60,000 nucleotides of DNA, from contig NW_019091356.1 in assembly GCF_001949145.1 (NCBI RefSeq), forward strand, positions 4,243,211 through 4,303,210. Direction: 5' to 3'. The stretch comes from Acanthaster planci (Eukaryota > Echinodermata > Asteroidea > Valvatida > Acanthasteridae). A model generated the notes under the pieces. The model was not told the DNA's origin. It worked only from the letters and a program-made list of their open reading frames with translations, and ran no database searches. Position numbers and translations under genes: made by a program. Below are positions 36,901 to 47,006 of this stretch, piece after piece; position 1 is the first letter of the stretch; every line of letters begins with the position of its first letter.

Positions 36901-39900
36901 AGATTTTGAAGAAAAACTGGTTTTGGAGAAATCGCCCCAGAAGTTTTTCCTTTTTAAATGCTGCAAAAATACCAATATGGAACAAGGTTATGCGGTAGGA
37001 AAGCCTCAAAAGACTCTTTGAGAGATGAACTCTTGCCTGAACCAGGTAAATTAAAATGAAGACCGCAGTGGCTAACTAACCGAAATCAATTAGTAAAGAT
37101 GTGCATCTGTTCGTGAAATCGAAAATCCAGGCTTTGGGCCCTTCTGTGCAATGTATATCTCCATATAAGGGGAAGGGACATGGGCACACGTGTTCACGCA
37201 CACGCTACTGTAAAAGTAACAAAGAAAATGTGTGGTTCTTCGTGAAAACGAAAATCTTACTTGATCTGTTTTTTTGGCCTCTCCAGTCAATACATTTTGT
37301 ATGCGTGGGAGAGGCAGTAAGATTTGTATGATCTCTTCGTGAAAACACGAAATGGACTTATTGAGATTTAGCCCCTAACTTTATGACAGTATTCAAAATC
37401 GAAAAGATGCTACTTTTGACAGGCGTGGCTCTTCTTGACAACAGTGACGGTTGGACGTCGACAATTTGCAGCTTTTTTCACTTTTTTGGCTGTTTAAAAA
37501 GTTTCACCCGTTACACGAATAATTGCGTGTAATGGTGTGAGACAGATGAGGGGAGTTTCCCAACAATTACTATGATGATGGATCGTTAGATGCCTTGGTT
37601 TGCCATGTTAGTCAAGGGAAGTTTTCGTTAAAGTTAGCAACGTTAACTTTGTTAACTTTAACGTAGCAGAGCGTGATCTCATTCCTGTTACCTTTGTGCA
37701 CCGCGTGCACGTTTTGTCAATAATTTGATTAGTTTGTGCTCGGATGATTGTAAATGTATAAGTCTCATCCCCTTGCTTAAATTGTGGAGCGACCGGCCTT
37801 CCTTTGCCTCCTCTTTTGATCAGAAGGCAATCGCTTGGAAAACTCGCAGGAATATTCGTACTTGCGACAGGAAGGCAAAACATTCGTCTGATTATTATTT
37901 TCACGATTCGCCGAGCTGTCCACCTTGCCAAATTGGAAGGAGACCACTCATTTATTCGCTGTTTCTCTTCGCCGTTTTCGCTAGAATTGTTAGAATTGCT
38001 GCTTGGATGTAAACAAGTAATTATGAAGGAACTGCTGTCTCTATTTTCTCAATAGAAGATCGAGGGTGGTCACCAGATTTTTGGGTCGTGTTAAATAACT
38101 TTCACATTCGTTGGATATCCACATTGTGTCTAATGCATGTCGTGTTTAAAACTTCATTTTGTCTTTCAATATCTTTTTGTACCATGAAATGCCCGTCTCT
38201 GCACTTTTGGTGGCCTCAAAAAACGTTGACCCTTGAATAAATATCATCTCTTTTTTAATAACAAGCGATAAAAAATTATAAAGTTCCCAGGTCTTGTTAT
38301 TTATGTTCGGCTACATGTTTAACTTGAGCAGTGATTTAAGAGGCACTGAAACTCTCACATATCACGTTGAAAGCGAAATGTGATATTGAGGTTGTCCAAA
38401 CTCACGATGTTTTGCTTCCAAGAAGTCGTTTGTGTGGGCGTGGAGAATTTCAAACAATTTTTCCTGGCTGGGAGTGAAGAATCGACTAATTAGTTTGGAG
38501 TTGACAGATAGTGGCATTCTCTTACCAGAGCGTCAAACAGAAATGAAGAAGGACAAAAGAACATGCACGTGCCGAAAAAAGGAGAAACTTCAATTAAGAT
38601 AAAAGGGGTGTTCGTTGTTTTTGCAAGTCACTATGCTAACTTGAAATTGTCAACGGTGCACAACGTTTCAGTTTTTGCCTTAAGCGAATCGATTGTGCAG
38701 ACAGGATACACCATTGCGCCATGGAGAATATTTTGAATTTACACGGAGGAGGCATCCTCAAACAACTGGGTGAAATAATTCAATTGGCACGGGCACTGCC
38801 ATTTTAAAGCTTTCCAACCGCAATTTCAAATCAATTGCTTGTGACATTTGGCGACCTTTTAGGAATGGATTTTTAGCGTGTCTATTTTTCACTAACTTGA
38901 CACCTCACTATTCATGTCAAGTTTTCTTAACGATAGTCTACGCGAAAGGAAAACTTGAACAAGGCGAGAGAATCTTTACGTCCGTGGCTGAAAATGGAAA
39001 ACTTACATTACAAGAGTTGGACGACATGAATTCAGACAATTTTTGTTGTAATTTGAATTGTATAATTTGTTGTTTTTTCTCTTCATTAGATTTAGGATAA
39101 AACACGTTAGGCATCACCCATTTTTGTGTGAAAGAGGCAGATTAAAATAAAGTGTACATGCATGGAAAAATTCTAAAGGTTTCTTTGGGATTTTAAGAAG
39201 TGGAAACTCTTGTTGATCATTTTCTCTTGCTAAAAGCCTATCAAGTTGCTTCTCTTTAAAATATCTCGACTAATCTATGGGAAAAGAAACGGATTACTCA
39301 CACTCAGGTATCTTATTAATGCATCTGAGTCTTAGAATTTGGCATTTTTATGAAGCCGAGATTTCAGATTTTAGGTTAACCATTCAACTAATTTTCCCTA
39401 TTTGATTTTGTCCAGTGGATCTGCCGGCTGCTCTACGTCCTCATGTTATATGCGATGATGACTAACTTCTTCTGGATGTTCGTGGAAGGAATTTACCTCT
39501 ACACATTGGTTGTCAGGGCACTGACCGTGCGACGAAACTTCTTTTGGATTTACTGTATATTCGGCTGGGGTAAGCTGTTGACGCATTTCTCTGGGATTAT
39601 CGTGGTGCCTCCTTCAGCCAAAGAGCTCGGCTGGTATCCGTAATTTTCCCCTCTTTGGACACGGAGTACTCGGGGGACTGTAAGTTTAGTAAATATGCAT
39701 TGCCAAAGGCTTCTTTAAGCATACCTAATTTACACCGTCAAATGGCATAGGACCGTACAAAATCCCTGGATGTTTGGTAAACGTTACAAATGCACATCAA
39801 TAAGTAGTGGGAAAAGCTGATAATGGTCATCTTTATTCATTAGTTTGCTGTTATACACTGCGCAATGCGCGTACTTATGGCTGAAACTTGCCGTTGAATG

Positions 39901-42900
39901 TGTGGCATTGTAGAGCGTGTACTTCCAGTTTTGCAATGAGCTAGTTCGGTATTTCATAAAGACAAGGTCTTCGGGAACAAAGTGCGAGCGTGAGTTTGCG
40001 TATGGCCGTGCTGATAGGACAGACTATCACACGCTCACGTAGCTTTCCCCGAATAGCCTCGTACTGGGCATGTGCTGTTGAAATACCGAACTGGCTTATC
40101 ACTGAATCGATTTTTGTCCGTCTCACTATGTTTGTTATTAAGGTTACACTGCGTGTAAGGTTGTGATAAAGGCTAAATTGCTGTCTACTTTCTGCTGTGA
40201 TTAGGCACAACAGAGAATCTTGATTTTGGTGTGAAGTTTTTATTAATTTGGTGGGTTTTTTTTATCTTTAAGCTCGTTACACAATTGTGTTGAACAGTTA
40301 AAAGAGGAAAGTTTTTCTGATGTGAGCTGACCAGTGTTTTGAAAACTAGTTGAAGAGTGCAGCGCCTCACAATCGAATCTGAAAATACCAGAGAATTGAT
40401 CATCAAAGTGTTAGACGATCGATTTCTTCGACCACACTCACTTGTACCCCATGATGGTGCTCACGCCACACCTTACGTTAGTCGTTAAGGACGAGTGTTC
40501 TGTGATTAAATCAACGCCCGTTCTCTCGACCCCGCGTAATTTAATTTCTTTGAAATGACTTCCTGGGAGGTTAACTCGATTGCTGGCGTCACAGTGTTCC
40601 GTAGTGTGATTCGTGGATGCCCCTGTTTTGGAATGGCGTCCATTCCATATACCACAATATTGATTTTGTGGAGACGTAGTTGTCACCCATGAAACCCATG
40701 AAAGTGAACCAGTTTGTCAAAAAGAAACTAACACTGCAGATGAAAAATATTTCAAAATTCCGATTATTTTTCCCTAGAAATATTCTTCACCTCTGGTGCA
40801 AAAAGGAGGCATTACGTGTACTTGATATTTGTTTGAAACGATTTCTTCATCACAGCTATTATACGGCTTCAGTTCAGATATGACGGTAATTAGCATTATT
40901 GAAGGTGTTGGACCGTGTGAGCCGTCATGAACGCGTTGCCGAGGATTGGACTGAAAGTATGAGACCAACCTTTGATAACGTTTCCGTTGTTTTGCTGGAA
41001 TCGCTTTTAAGGAATTCGCAAAGACAAGCAGATTACATTTTGCTGTTCGATATGTAGAGTGGACGCCATCACTCCTTCGAATTTCAACAGACTCGCTCAA
41101 CGTTTTTGAGTGTCATGGGGTGAAAATTTTTCAATAAAATCTATTTGTGCTAAAGGCAATGGCCTGTGATCGTATCCATCAAATTTGGTTGTGTTTTTCA
41201 TTTGTGATTACAGCTGGTCCGGTTCCGTTCGTCGTAGCATTCACTATTGTCAAAATAGTTTCCCAAAGCGATCAGTAAGTACTCACTCTTTGAGACGTTC
41301 AAATCCCCTGATTTTCGATAAAAACAGAGTCCCTCACAGTTAATCCTTTTTCGCCTGAAAAAAAGCAAAGTGGGGAAGGCATCGGCTCCAGCTGACGTCG
41401 TAATAAAGCAACCACATTGTGTTTGCATGCAATGCAGAGTGCCTCCCGCACCCCAAAGGTGACGTTCATTTTCCATTAAAGAAATTGTGAGAAATGACTG
41501 AGTTGGTATTGAGTTTAAGTTTATGGTGTCTTCCACTTACACCAGAAATGTCATTTAAAGTTCAGGTTGCGACGCTGAGGTATTTTCACTGACGTAACAA
41601 GATTTTATATTCAGTGGCTGAATTCAAATCCCGAACAATCGCAGAAATCTTTTGGTTCTGTATTTCTTTGGAACTTCTAGTTTTAACTCAATAAAACTGA
41701 TGCCTACTTCAGAAGACAGTGGTTGTTTAATTAATCTTTTTTTTTTCAAAAATTGTTGAGTTTGTTTTGGAGAAAAAGCTTCAGTTGACCTTGTGAAGTC
41801 AATCTCTGTTCTTTTGCAACGAGGTTCTGATCCTACTTTACTTCTGTAATATTAACCACTTTATCAGGACTCTGTTTGTTTGCTGATGGAAAATAAAAAG
41901 CAGTTCAACATAACACATCAGAACTATGTTCACTTCAATATCCTCATTCTTTGAGCCATTTCAGTCATCTCATTTGGTATAGGGTATTAAATGGCTTGTA
42001 CGTAGCACGCCATTTTGAGTGTTGGGATAAATCCCACTGGACGGAACCAAACAGCAGTCGTGTTAGGTTATCTAGAATATCTCCGTAATGCATCATTTGA
42101 ATGAAATCTTCTTAGCTTCGGCTTGATATCAAGAGTTTCTTACAATTGTTTTGGGAGCAAAGGAATATTAACTAGATTCATTCATTAAGTTATTGGGATA
42201 TTTTGCGGACACGCTTTTGTGCATCTGTTGTCAAATGCCTTTGTAAAGACCATTGTTTGAGGGCTAACACGTAGTCAACAAGAAAGCCTAATAGAGAATA
42301 TAACCCCTGCCTCTCCATTCTGCAGGTGTTGGGTTAACACAGGCCCTGAACAGGACCCACACAATTACATCATCATGTCACCTATCTTCTTGGTCATTGC
42401 GGTCAATCTCTACTTCCTGATACACATCATGGCGATCCTGGTGACCAAGCTTAGAGCCTCGCATTCACTAGAAACCCAGCAGTATCGGTAAGCCAGTATT
42501 CCAGCGTATAACTTAGAGAAAAAACCTTTTGGCAGTCCACATTAAAGAGCACACGACAGAGCCTATTTTCTATTATTTCAAATACATTGTTGCCCCGTTA
42601 ATAACAGCAATAACAGCTACCGGCTACTCTATCTGTATCCTGGTCATGTGAATGTTTTGCTATCGAGAATTTTACGCAGAAGAGAGAGTTCTGAGAACCG
42701 TAACTTACTTTTACGTCATTCGGACTGACAAATATTCCGGGTTTCAGCTCAAAACATTTACAAGCAGAGCAATCCTAAATGTTGTAATATTGAGACAGGC
42801 TCAAGTTGTTGCAATTTCATTACTTTCCCACATTTTGTTGTAGCAGCACTCCACCCTTCTAGCACGCTGAGCCGAGAGAATGAAGCTGTCCACTATTCCT

Positions 42901-44824
42901 CCTGTGACCGCAATCATTCAGGTACTTTGTATTCCTGGTTGGAATAACCAAAACATCAATCAATCTCATCCTTACAGGAAAGGTGTCAAGGGGACTTTAT
43001 TCCTGCTACCCCTGCTTGGTGTGACGTACCTCCTGTTCTTGTTGGGACCGGCTCAAGTATCCGAAAAGGAGTCCAATACAGCGTCCTTCTACATCTATTC
43101 GTATTTTAGCACTTTGCTTAGCTCCTTACAAGGGTTCTTCGTGGCGGTTATCTACGTGTTTTTAAACCAGGAGGTAAATTAGAAAGGCCACCCTTCAAAG
43201 GTTCCAATTAGTGGTATTTCTATCATGACATTCCCTTTGAAATTTTCTGTCTTTGTCGTAGTGTATTTATTTAGAAGCATCATTCATTTTACACATTAGA
43301 TTAAGAAAACCTGTCCTCATGTAAGCTTATATTTCGACCAGGTGTCCTCTATACATTACCCTGTGTATTCGTGCTATTTAATTATTTGCTTCTTTAACTA
43401 ATGCGAGGAATGGAAATAAATTAAATCAAACTCAAGCATGGCAAGACATTCGTTAAGGACTCGTCAAAGAATTGCTTTAGGGAAAAATTTGTCTGGATAT
43501 TAGTGCCCCGAATTTCTTTTTTTAGAGGTTTGATCATCGCGGTTGTACCACTATTTTTGCCCTTTTAACAAACCATGAAGTCAAAGATTGAAATAGTCAA
43601 AGCCTTTGGGGGGGGCTCATACCTTTCTGTTAAAAGCCCTAAAACGTCACAATATTTTATAGTCATTGCTGCAACCCATTTGTTGGGCATTTCGTGTAGG
43701 TCTCTTAATCCCAATCTCACCTCAGCTCAACTTTTCTCTGCTTTTTTGGAACTCCTTTTGTATTTGTTCGTCATTGTGTGAATGCTTTGTCGCTGTTTTT
43801 GCCCTAAGTATAATTTCAAAGCGGCTGTCTTCCCCATGTCTGAACTGAACAGGTACAGAACGTGATCAAGAGGAAAATCCGACGATGGCGGGAAGAGAAC
43901 ACATTACCGACACGTGTCGTGTCCCGCCGAGGATCCAACACCAGGACCAGCTTTGGTAACCTGGGCATCTTTGGCGGACGTCGTAGCGGCCACGGTGGCC
44001 CAGGAAGTGCAAGCGAGCATGTGACTGCCTTCAAGCTACCTGGTGGTCACATCTCATCACCCGAGGTTTACTCCAACGGCGCCAAGGTGCCTCCCTTCAT
44101 CCGCATGGATGAGGTTCAACCTCTGACGCCAGTCTCCGAGGCGCCCACGTCGCCTCAGACCATGCAGTCCTACGTCAGCTTGGGCAACGGCCATGAAAGT
44201 GAGACTCAGCCCATAAATGACGTTGAGCTGGACGCACTGAAAGGAGACAACGCACGTTGCAATGGACTGAACGAGTCATCGGACTGGGATTGCAATGAGC
44301 TACCGTTGCTGTCGGTCAACGCCTGCGGGACTACCTCTGAGGTGAACGGCACGCAAGACTCATCACATCACGGTACATGGGATCTGGGTCCTCATGGAAA
44401 CTTTTCAAACGTCACAGAAAAGAAAGCTCTCCAAACTGACCATGACAATAATGGTGTCCTAGGTGGGAATCACAACAACAATAATAGTCTGGCCCCGGGT
44501 TTGGCCAGACCAAAAACGGCCTCCGGGCGCAGCAGGGTAACTTTCGCCGACGAACTGGTCCATGAGAACCACAAAAGACCGGCCTGTTGCGATACCGGTA
44601 GGAACGAGGAGGCATACGACCGATCTCCGAGGAAGAAAGCCGACGCAGAGAAACCTCCCTCTCGCGGCCAGACTGACGGGGAAGATTCCCCCGATTCAGT
44701 GACTGGTAAGCAGGACATCCAGCGGAGCCCACTGTTACCGTGCATTCGTAAGAAACCTTGGGCATCATCGAAACCTAATGGTACGATAGCCTTTCCAAAG
44801 GCTCCCGAGGGGACACCTGTCTGA
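18978..44824 (+). CDS. Class B1 (secretin-family) GPCR, CRF/DH44 receptor-like; 11 coding exons, 775 aa
   Basis: Seen: eleven exons (18978-18995, 32928-33267, 33612-33725, 34870-34952, 36096-36199, 36600-36723, 39416-39569, 41214-41274, 42326-42487, 42978-43173, 43853-44824) join to 2328 nt, in frame, with GT-AG borders. The protein has a signal peptide (about 1-22), a hormone-binding domain with six Cys (101, 123, 132, 145, 164, 179), seven helices, and a tail of 323 residues. Class B1 hallmarks are RNYIHWNL after TM1, Cys264 and Cys334 for the TM3-ECL2 disulfide, FFWMFVEG in TM3, GWAGP at TM4, TKLR in the third intracellular loop, LLPLLGVTYLLF in TM6 and QGFFVAVIYVFLN in TM7. Known of the family: plasma-membrane peptide-hormone receptors, usually coupled to Gs and cAMP. 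Inference: the TM2 and ICL3-TM6 wording is nearest to CRF and DH44 receptors; the ligand is unproven and other B1 subfamilies are not excluded. No break or frameshift is seen. Confidence 0.95.
22055..22118 (-). repeat. Degenerate tRNA-like sequence (tRNA-derived SINE or tRNA relic) in intron 1
   Basis: Read on the minus strand, GATAGTGTAATGGTATCGCA resembles the D-arm/A-box of an Asp/Gly/Glu-type tRNA. A short anticodon-like stem with CACAC and GTGTG arms follows, then GGCGTTTGACACC resembling a B-box. The T-arm pairing is poor, so it is not a functional tRNA gene. The order and spacing of the two boxes fit the head of a tRNA-derived SINE. The tail family was not identified. Confidence 0.5.
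28140..28260. repeat. Duplicated CRE-containing 22-mer, 99 bp apart, in intron 1
   Basis: The 22-base segment at 28140-28161 (core GGTACCCATGACGTCAT) recurs at 28239-28260 (core GGTACCTATGACATCAT) with two substitutions. The first holds a perfect TGACGTCA cAMP-response element; the second carries TGACATCA. Similarity does not extend clearly on either side. Confidence 0.65.
31040..31063. repeat. 12-bp tandem pair in intron 1
   Basis: TACTTATTCACT is repeated twice in tandem without mismatch. Confidence 0.8.
32928..33267 (+). CDS. Receptor exon 2: signal-peptide core and N-terminal ectodomain
   Basis: Acceptor tacacag ends at 32927; donor gtaaga starts at 33268; enters phase 0, leaves phase 1. 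It encodes residues 7-119. After the predicted cleavage at A22, about 50 residues rich in Ser, Thr, Asn, Ala and Pro carry five N-glycosylation sequons (Asn 24, 32, 44, 54, 71). An acidic, probably helical stretch follows (FENIYQEYEEHFMAYHNLLE) and then the first conserved cysteine, Cys101. That helix plus Cys is where family members begin their peptide-binding fold. The low-complexity leader before it is longer than in typical CRF receptors. Confidence 0.92.
33612..33725 (+). CDS. Receptor exon 3: hormone-binding domain, Cys2-Cys4
   Basis: The acceptor AG is 33610-33611 and the donor gtaagt starts at 33726; phase 1 in and out. It encodes residues 120-157, including GRYCGSLFDTILCWP and NRSCPAVLNDVHYDTS. 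These give Cys123, Cys132 and Cys145, the family-invariant Asp128 and the CWP signature, and a sequon at Asn142. The exon has no ATG and reads as an antisense ORF in a naive scan, so it is easy to miss. It is fixed by the motif and by the phase match on both sides. Confidence 0.93.
34870..34952 (+). CDS. Receptor exon 4: hormone-binding domain, Cys5-Cys6
   Basis: Acceptor taccacag ends at 34869. It encodes residues 158-185 (YNVTRVCNPDGTWANKSNYS, then SC), with Cys164, Cys179, the conserved Gly168 and Trp170, and three sequons (Asn159, 172, 175). The pattern V-C-x-x-x-G-x-W-x(6)-Y-S-x-C matches CRF/DH44 receptors closely. The donor at 34953 is gtattt, the weakest in the gene, but it gives phase 0 as exon 5 requires. 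Confidence 0.92.
36096..36199 (+). CDS. Receptor exon 5: transmembrane helix 1
   Basis: A strong polypyrimidine tract and tgtag acceptor precede 36096; donor gtaagt at 36200; phase 0 in, phase 2 out. It encodes residues 186-219. A short polar stalk (DVNSNDIALQ) leads into TM1 (about 193-217: VLVYVGYSLSFTALVGAFCI). The G-Y-S-x-S spacing inside TM1 is typical of class B1. Confidence 0.94.
36600..36723 (+). CDS. Receptor exon 6: intracellular loop 1 and transmembrane helix 2
   Basis: Acceptor ggcag ends at 36599; donor gtaggt at 36724; phase 2 in, phase 0 out. It encodes residues 220-261, beginning KSLRCVRNYIHWNLVSSF. Arg226 and His230 occupy the conserved polar positions at the cytoplasmic end of TM2 known to matter for G-protein activation in this class. 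The Trp after His (IHW) is seen in CRF receptors, whereas secretin and PTH receptors usually have Met or Ala there. The first extracellular loop (GLVNDKSDVQ) is short. Confidence 0.95.
37626..37663. repeat. 15-bp hairpin with one mismatch in receptor intron 6
   Basis: CGTTAAAGTTAGCAA (37626-37640) pairs with TTGTTAACTTTAACG (37649-37663) around an 8-base loop that itself contains GTTAAC. It lies between the TM2 and TM3 exons, far from splice sites. It is probably a local palindrome; no function is indicated. Confidence 0.6.
39416..39569 (+). CDS. Receptor exon 7: transmembrane helix 3 to start of helix 4
   Basis: Acceptor gtccag ends at 39415; donor gtaagc at 39570; phase 0 in, phase 1 out. 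It encodes residues 262-312. WICRLL carries Cys264, the partner of the ECL2 cysteine. TNFFWMFVEGIYLYTLVV is the class B1 TM3 signature with Glu285. The second intracellular loop is basic (VRALTVRRN), and the exon ends in the conserved GW of TM4. The preceding intron is 2.7 kb. Confidence 0.96.
39939..40096. repeat. Fold-back (MITE-like) element in receptor intron 7
   Basis: The 18-base ends 39939-39956 and 40079-40096 are inverted copies with one mismatch (core AGTTCGGTATTTCA). The interior also shows partial inverted similarity, such as TTCGGG near 39968 against CCCGAA near 40047 and GAGCGTGAG near 39989 against CTCACG near 40034. The whole 158 bp can therefore fold on itself. There is no open frame of note. 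No convincing target-site duplication is visible at the edges. Confidence 0.6.
41214..41274 (+). CDS. Receptor exon 8: transmembrane helix 4
   Basis: Acceptor gattacag ends at 41213; donor gtaagt at 41275; phase 1 in, phase 2 out. This 61-base exon encodes the split Ala313 and residues 314-332 (GPVPFVVAFTIVKIVSQSD), completing TM4. The family motif GWGxP appears as GWAGP. It is too short to find from open frame alone and is supported by phase and motif. Confidence 0.92.
42326..42487 (+). CDS. Receptor exon 9: extracellular loop 2, helix 5 and intracellular loop 3
   Basis: Acceptor ttctgcag ends at 42325; donor gtaagc at 42488; phase 2 in and out. It encodes residues 333-386. Cys334-Trp335 is the invariant CW of ECL2. 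PHNYIIMSPIFLVIAVNLYF starts TM5. TKLRASHSLETQQYR is intracellular loop 3. The K-L-R and E-T-x-Q-Y-R residues are shared with CRF and DH44 receptors. Confidence 0.96.
42978..43173 (+). CDS. Receptor exon 10: transmembrane helices 6 and 7
   Basis: Acceptor ccttacag ends at 42977; donor gtaaat at 43174; phase 2 in, phase 0 out. It encodes residues 387-452. KGVKGTLFLLPLLGVTYLLF is TM6, followed by LGP as in DH44-type receptors. The third extracellular loop contains VSEKESNTAS. TM7 runs through SSLQGFFVAVIYVFLNQE. Lys388, Lys391 and the TM6 Pro-Leu-Leu-Gly are the usual activation-hinge residues. Confidence 0.96.
43853..44824 (+). CDS. Receptor exon 11: long cytoplasmic tail and stop codon
   Basis: Acceptor ctgaacag ends at 43852; phase 0; stop TGA at 44822-44824. 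It encodes residues 453-775. The membrane-proximal part is basic and probably helical (VQNVIKRKIRRWREEN, helix 8). RRGS (Ser480) fits the PKA consensus. Many Ser/Thr-Pro sites follow in the PLTPVSEAPTSP area (near 44121-44157), then an Asn-rich run near 44470-44490. The last residues are EGTPV, and T-P-V fits a class I PDZ ligand. Tails in the CRF/DH44 group are usually much shorter. There is no internal stop or frameshift, and codon use looks the same as in the other exons. Confidence 0.95.
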   Translation, partial: VQNVIKRKIRRWREENTLPTRVVSRRGSNTRTSFGNLGIFGGRRSGHGGPGSASEHVTAFKLPGGHISSPEVYSNGAKVPPFIRMDEVQPLTPVSEAPTSPQTMQSYVSLGNGHESETQPINDVELDALKGDNARCNGLNESSDWDCNELPLLSVNACGTTSEVNGTQDSSHHGTWDLGPHGNFSNVTEKKALQTDHDNNGVLGGNHNNNNSLAPGLARPKTASGRSRVTFADELVHENHKRPACCDTGRNEEAYDRSPRKKADAEKPPSRGQTDGEDSPDSVTGKQDIQRSPLLPCIRKKPWASSKPNGTIAFPKAPEGTPV

Positions 44825-45680
44825 CAGACTCCCGCAATGCGTGCGTGAGGTACCCCCACCTCAATAGGAATCAAAACTCACGAGGTTTCGATATTTATAC
44901 CAGCTGATTGTGATGATGCAAGAAACTTGGTAGCCACAATACTGGAAGATGGCGGCTTCTGAATCCTTTCCCATTTGGATATGAACAGAAAGCTGTCGCT
45001 GCGTGAACACGGTGGATTTCTACTCCCAAGCAGCAAATATGATCCTCGGCTTTAGAAGTCGACAGAGGCAACTTCGAGTTGACTGGCACCAGTGCAGATA
45101 GTGTAAATACTGACAGTCTCCGTTACCCACTGGAATGACAAATATCCTTGGATAGATTTGGTTTTGTGTCTCTCAGATGAACGTGTCAGACTTGCTTTCC
45201 GTTTCAAGCATTTGTTTATTCACTACTTAACTTCTATCTACATGTAATACTATAGATGCTGTTCAATATATGTATTACACTTAAAGAAAACCAAATTATC
45301 TCCGTCGTAAACTTGAAAAAAGTCTCAAGATAAAACGTCCATGTGAATGAAATGAGTAGAAACTCTCATTTTTCTCGGGAAAATTGATGAAAGTTTTAAT
45401 TTTTTTTCTCTTTGGTTCGGTTGTGGCTTGTAGAGTTTTGAGGAGTATAGAAATATAAAGGAAAAACCTTAAAATGGTATTAAACCCTCTGTGGTTGGAA
45501 TTTGTACAGATGTTCTTTGAAGTCCGAATTGAGCCCTTTCAGTACGATTTGTGCGGCGGTGGGGAGGTGATTCCATCACCCGAGTAAACAGAATGTGCTA
45601 ACGTTTCCATAAGCATATCATCGTACTAATTATTGTTTGTTATAGAAGCACTGTCTAAACAAATAATTACAAAGAATACC

Positions 45681-45714
45681 AAAAAAAAAAAATAAAAAAA
45701 TAAAAGAAAAAAAA
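45681..45714 (+). repeat. A-rich low-complexity tract
   Basis: Almost pure A broken by single T and G, about 860 bases after the stop codon. It could be simple low-complexity UTR sequence or the decayed tail of a retroposed insert; no insert body is recognised upstream. Confidence 0.8.
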
Positions 45715-45794
45715 TGACAACAAATATACACAAAGAAGCCTGAGTGGAGACGATTGATCGTTTCTTTTGTTTTCAATACCAACAGAGTAAGACT

Positions 45795-45865
45795 CTTTCT
45801 TTTTACCCTAACACTCCTCAGTCCTCCAACAGGTGAAGGATTGAGGAGTGTTTGGGTTAAGAAAG
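45795..45865 (+). repeat. Long imperfect hairpin in the receptor 3' region
   Basis: The left arm 45795-45825 pairs with the right arm 45837-45865 around an 11-base loop (45826-45836). The pairing runs as 4 bp next to the loop, one G-U, 11 bp, one T-T mismatch, 4 bp, a small 3x1 internal loop, then 7 bp. A stem of this length and near-perfection resembles a microRNA precursor, but could also be a structured UTR element or a small fold-back insertion. Direction of expression would be that of the host gene. Confidence 0.6.
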
Positions 45866-47006
45866 TATTTTGGAGGGAGCTCAGCGTCTGTAGGCTTGTA
45901 CAAATTTGACGTATTTGTTCTGGGTCAGAAATCTGTCACCGTGACGGATGTGTTTTAGTTGAAGGAAAGTTGGAAGTTTCTTCGTGTATGGTATTGTGTT
46001 GTATGTACAGTGTAAAATATGTAAAACTGAAGAAGTATTCCGTAATCATGTTAGTGCCTCTGGTGGTTTTTATCTTGATATTTGGCAGTTATTTCTCCAA
46101 ATAATATAGCAAACATCTCACCGAAATCTTGTTGAATTTATTGTTGCCATAATTATCCAGAACATTGGATGTTGTTGGTGTTGCAGGTTTAATATTGTGA
46201 GTGAACTGAACTTGGCATTCTTGTCGCCAAAGGCGTCTTTGCTGACTGTTTTTGGTGAGAAATATAAAGTCGGCGTTAATTTTAATGAGGGGAAATCGAT
46301 AGGTGCTTCAGTCTACACAACCTGAAATGTTAAGTCCATTATTGTCATGAAATACTCTTTCAAAATAACACCCGGGACTGTAAGCTATATTTGAACGCTT
46401 CCGGGGAGTTTGCTGTGCTGATGTAGTCGCCACATCATCTTGCGATTCTTGCTGGAGAAAGTCGACTATTCTGCGTAAAAATCTATTTCATATTTTTTTT
46501 TTGAAAAAAAAACTTGTATATTAGCTATTCCGTTTGTGGTGTGCTGTGTTTTGAATTGGGTGAATGTTCCCACAGAATTTTTTGTTTTTTATTTTGTTGA
46601 GAATTTTCGCTGTTCGTTCATCAAGATCGTAGAATACCAAGTACTAAACGGTGTTCCCTTGATGTCGCTTTTATGTACATACTTGGATTATAAAATACTA
46701 CAATGCTTGAAGAATAGTGAAAGTGGTAACATTTTGTTTGCCCTTTTGACTTGATGCATTCCATTATCTGTTTTTTGCTTATTGAGTGTGTCGGCCCATG
46801 TAAGAAATGGAGTTATTTTCCTAAAGTATAAAAAAAGCAATGCCGATTAAGAGGTGTATTTGAATTGATTTTTCCGATTATTTAGCTCAAAGCATGTAAC
46901 TAGAAAAATGTGGGTTATTTATCTCTCTGTGGTAGGGAAAAGCTGTTACTTTAGATGGCGTTACTTTCGTCGTTTTTAAATGTGATTTTATGTGACTCGC
47001 AGACAA

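Noticed and set aside
44412-44874. Antisense ORFs of 118 and 134 codons
   Set aside because: They are shadows of the receptor's last exon, which has clear coding support on the plus strand.
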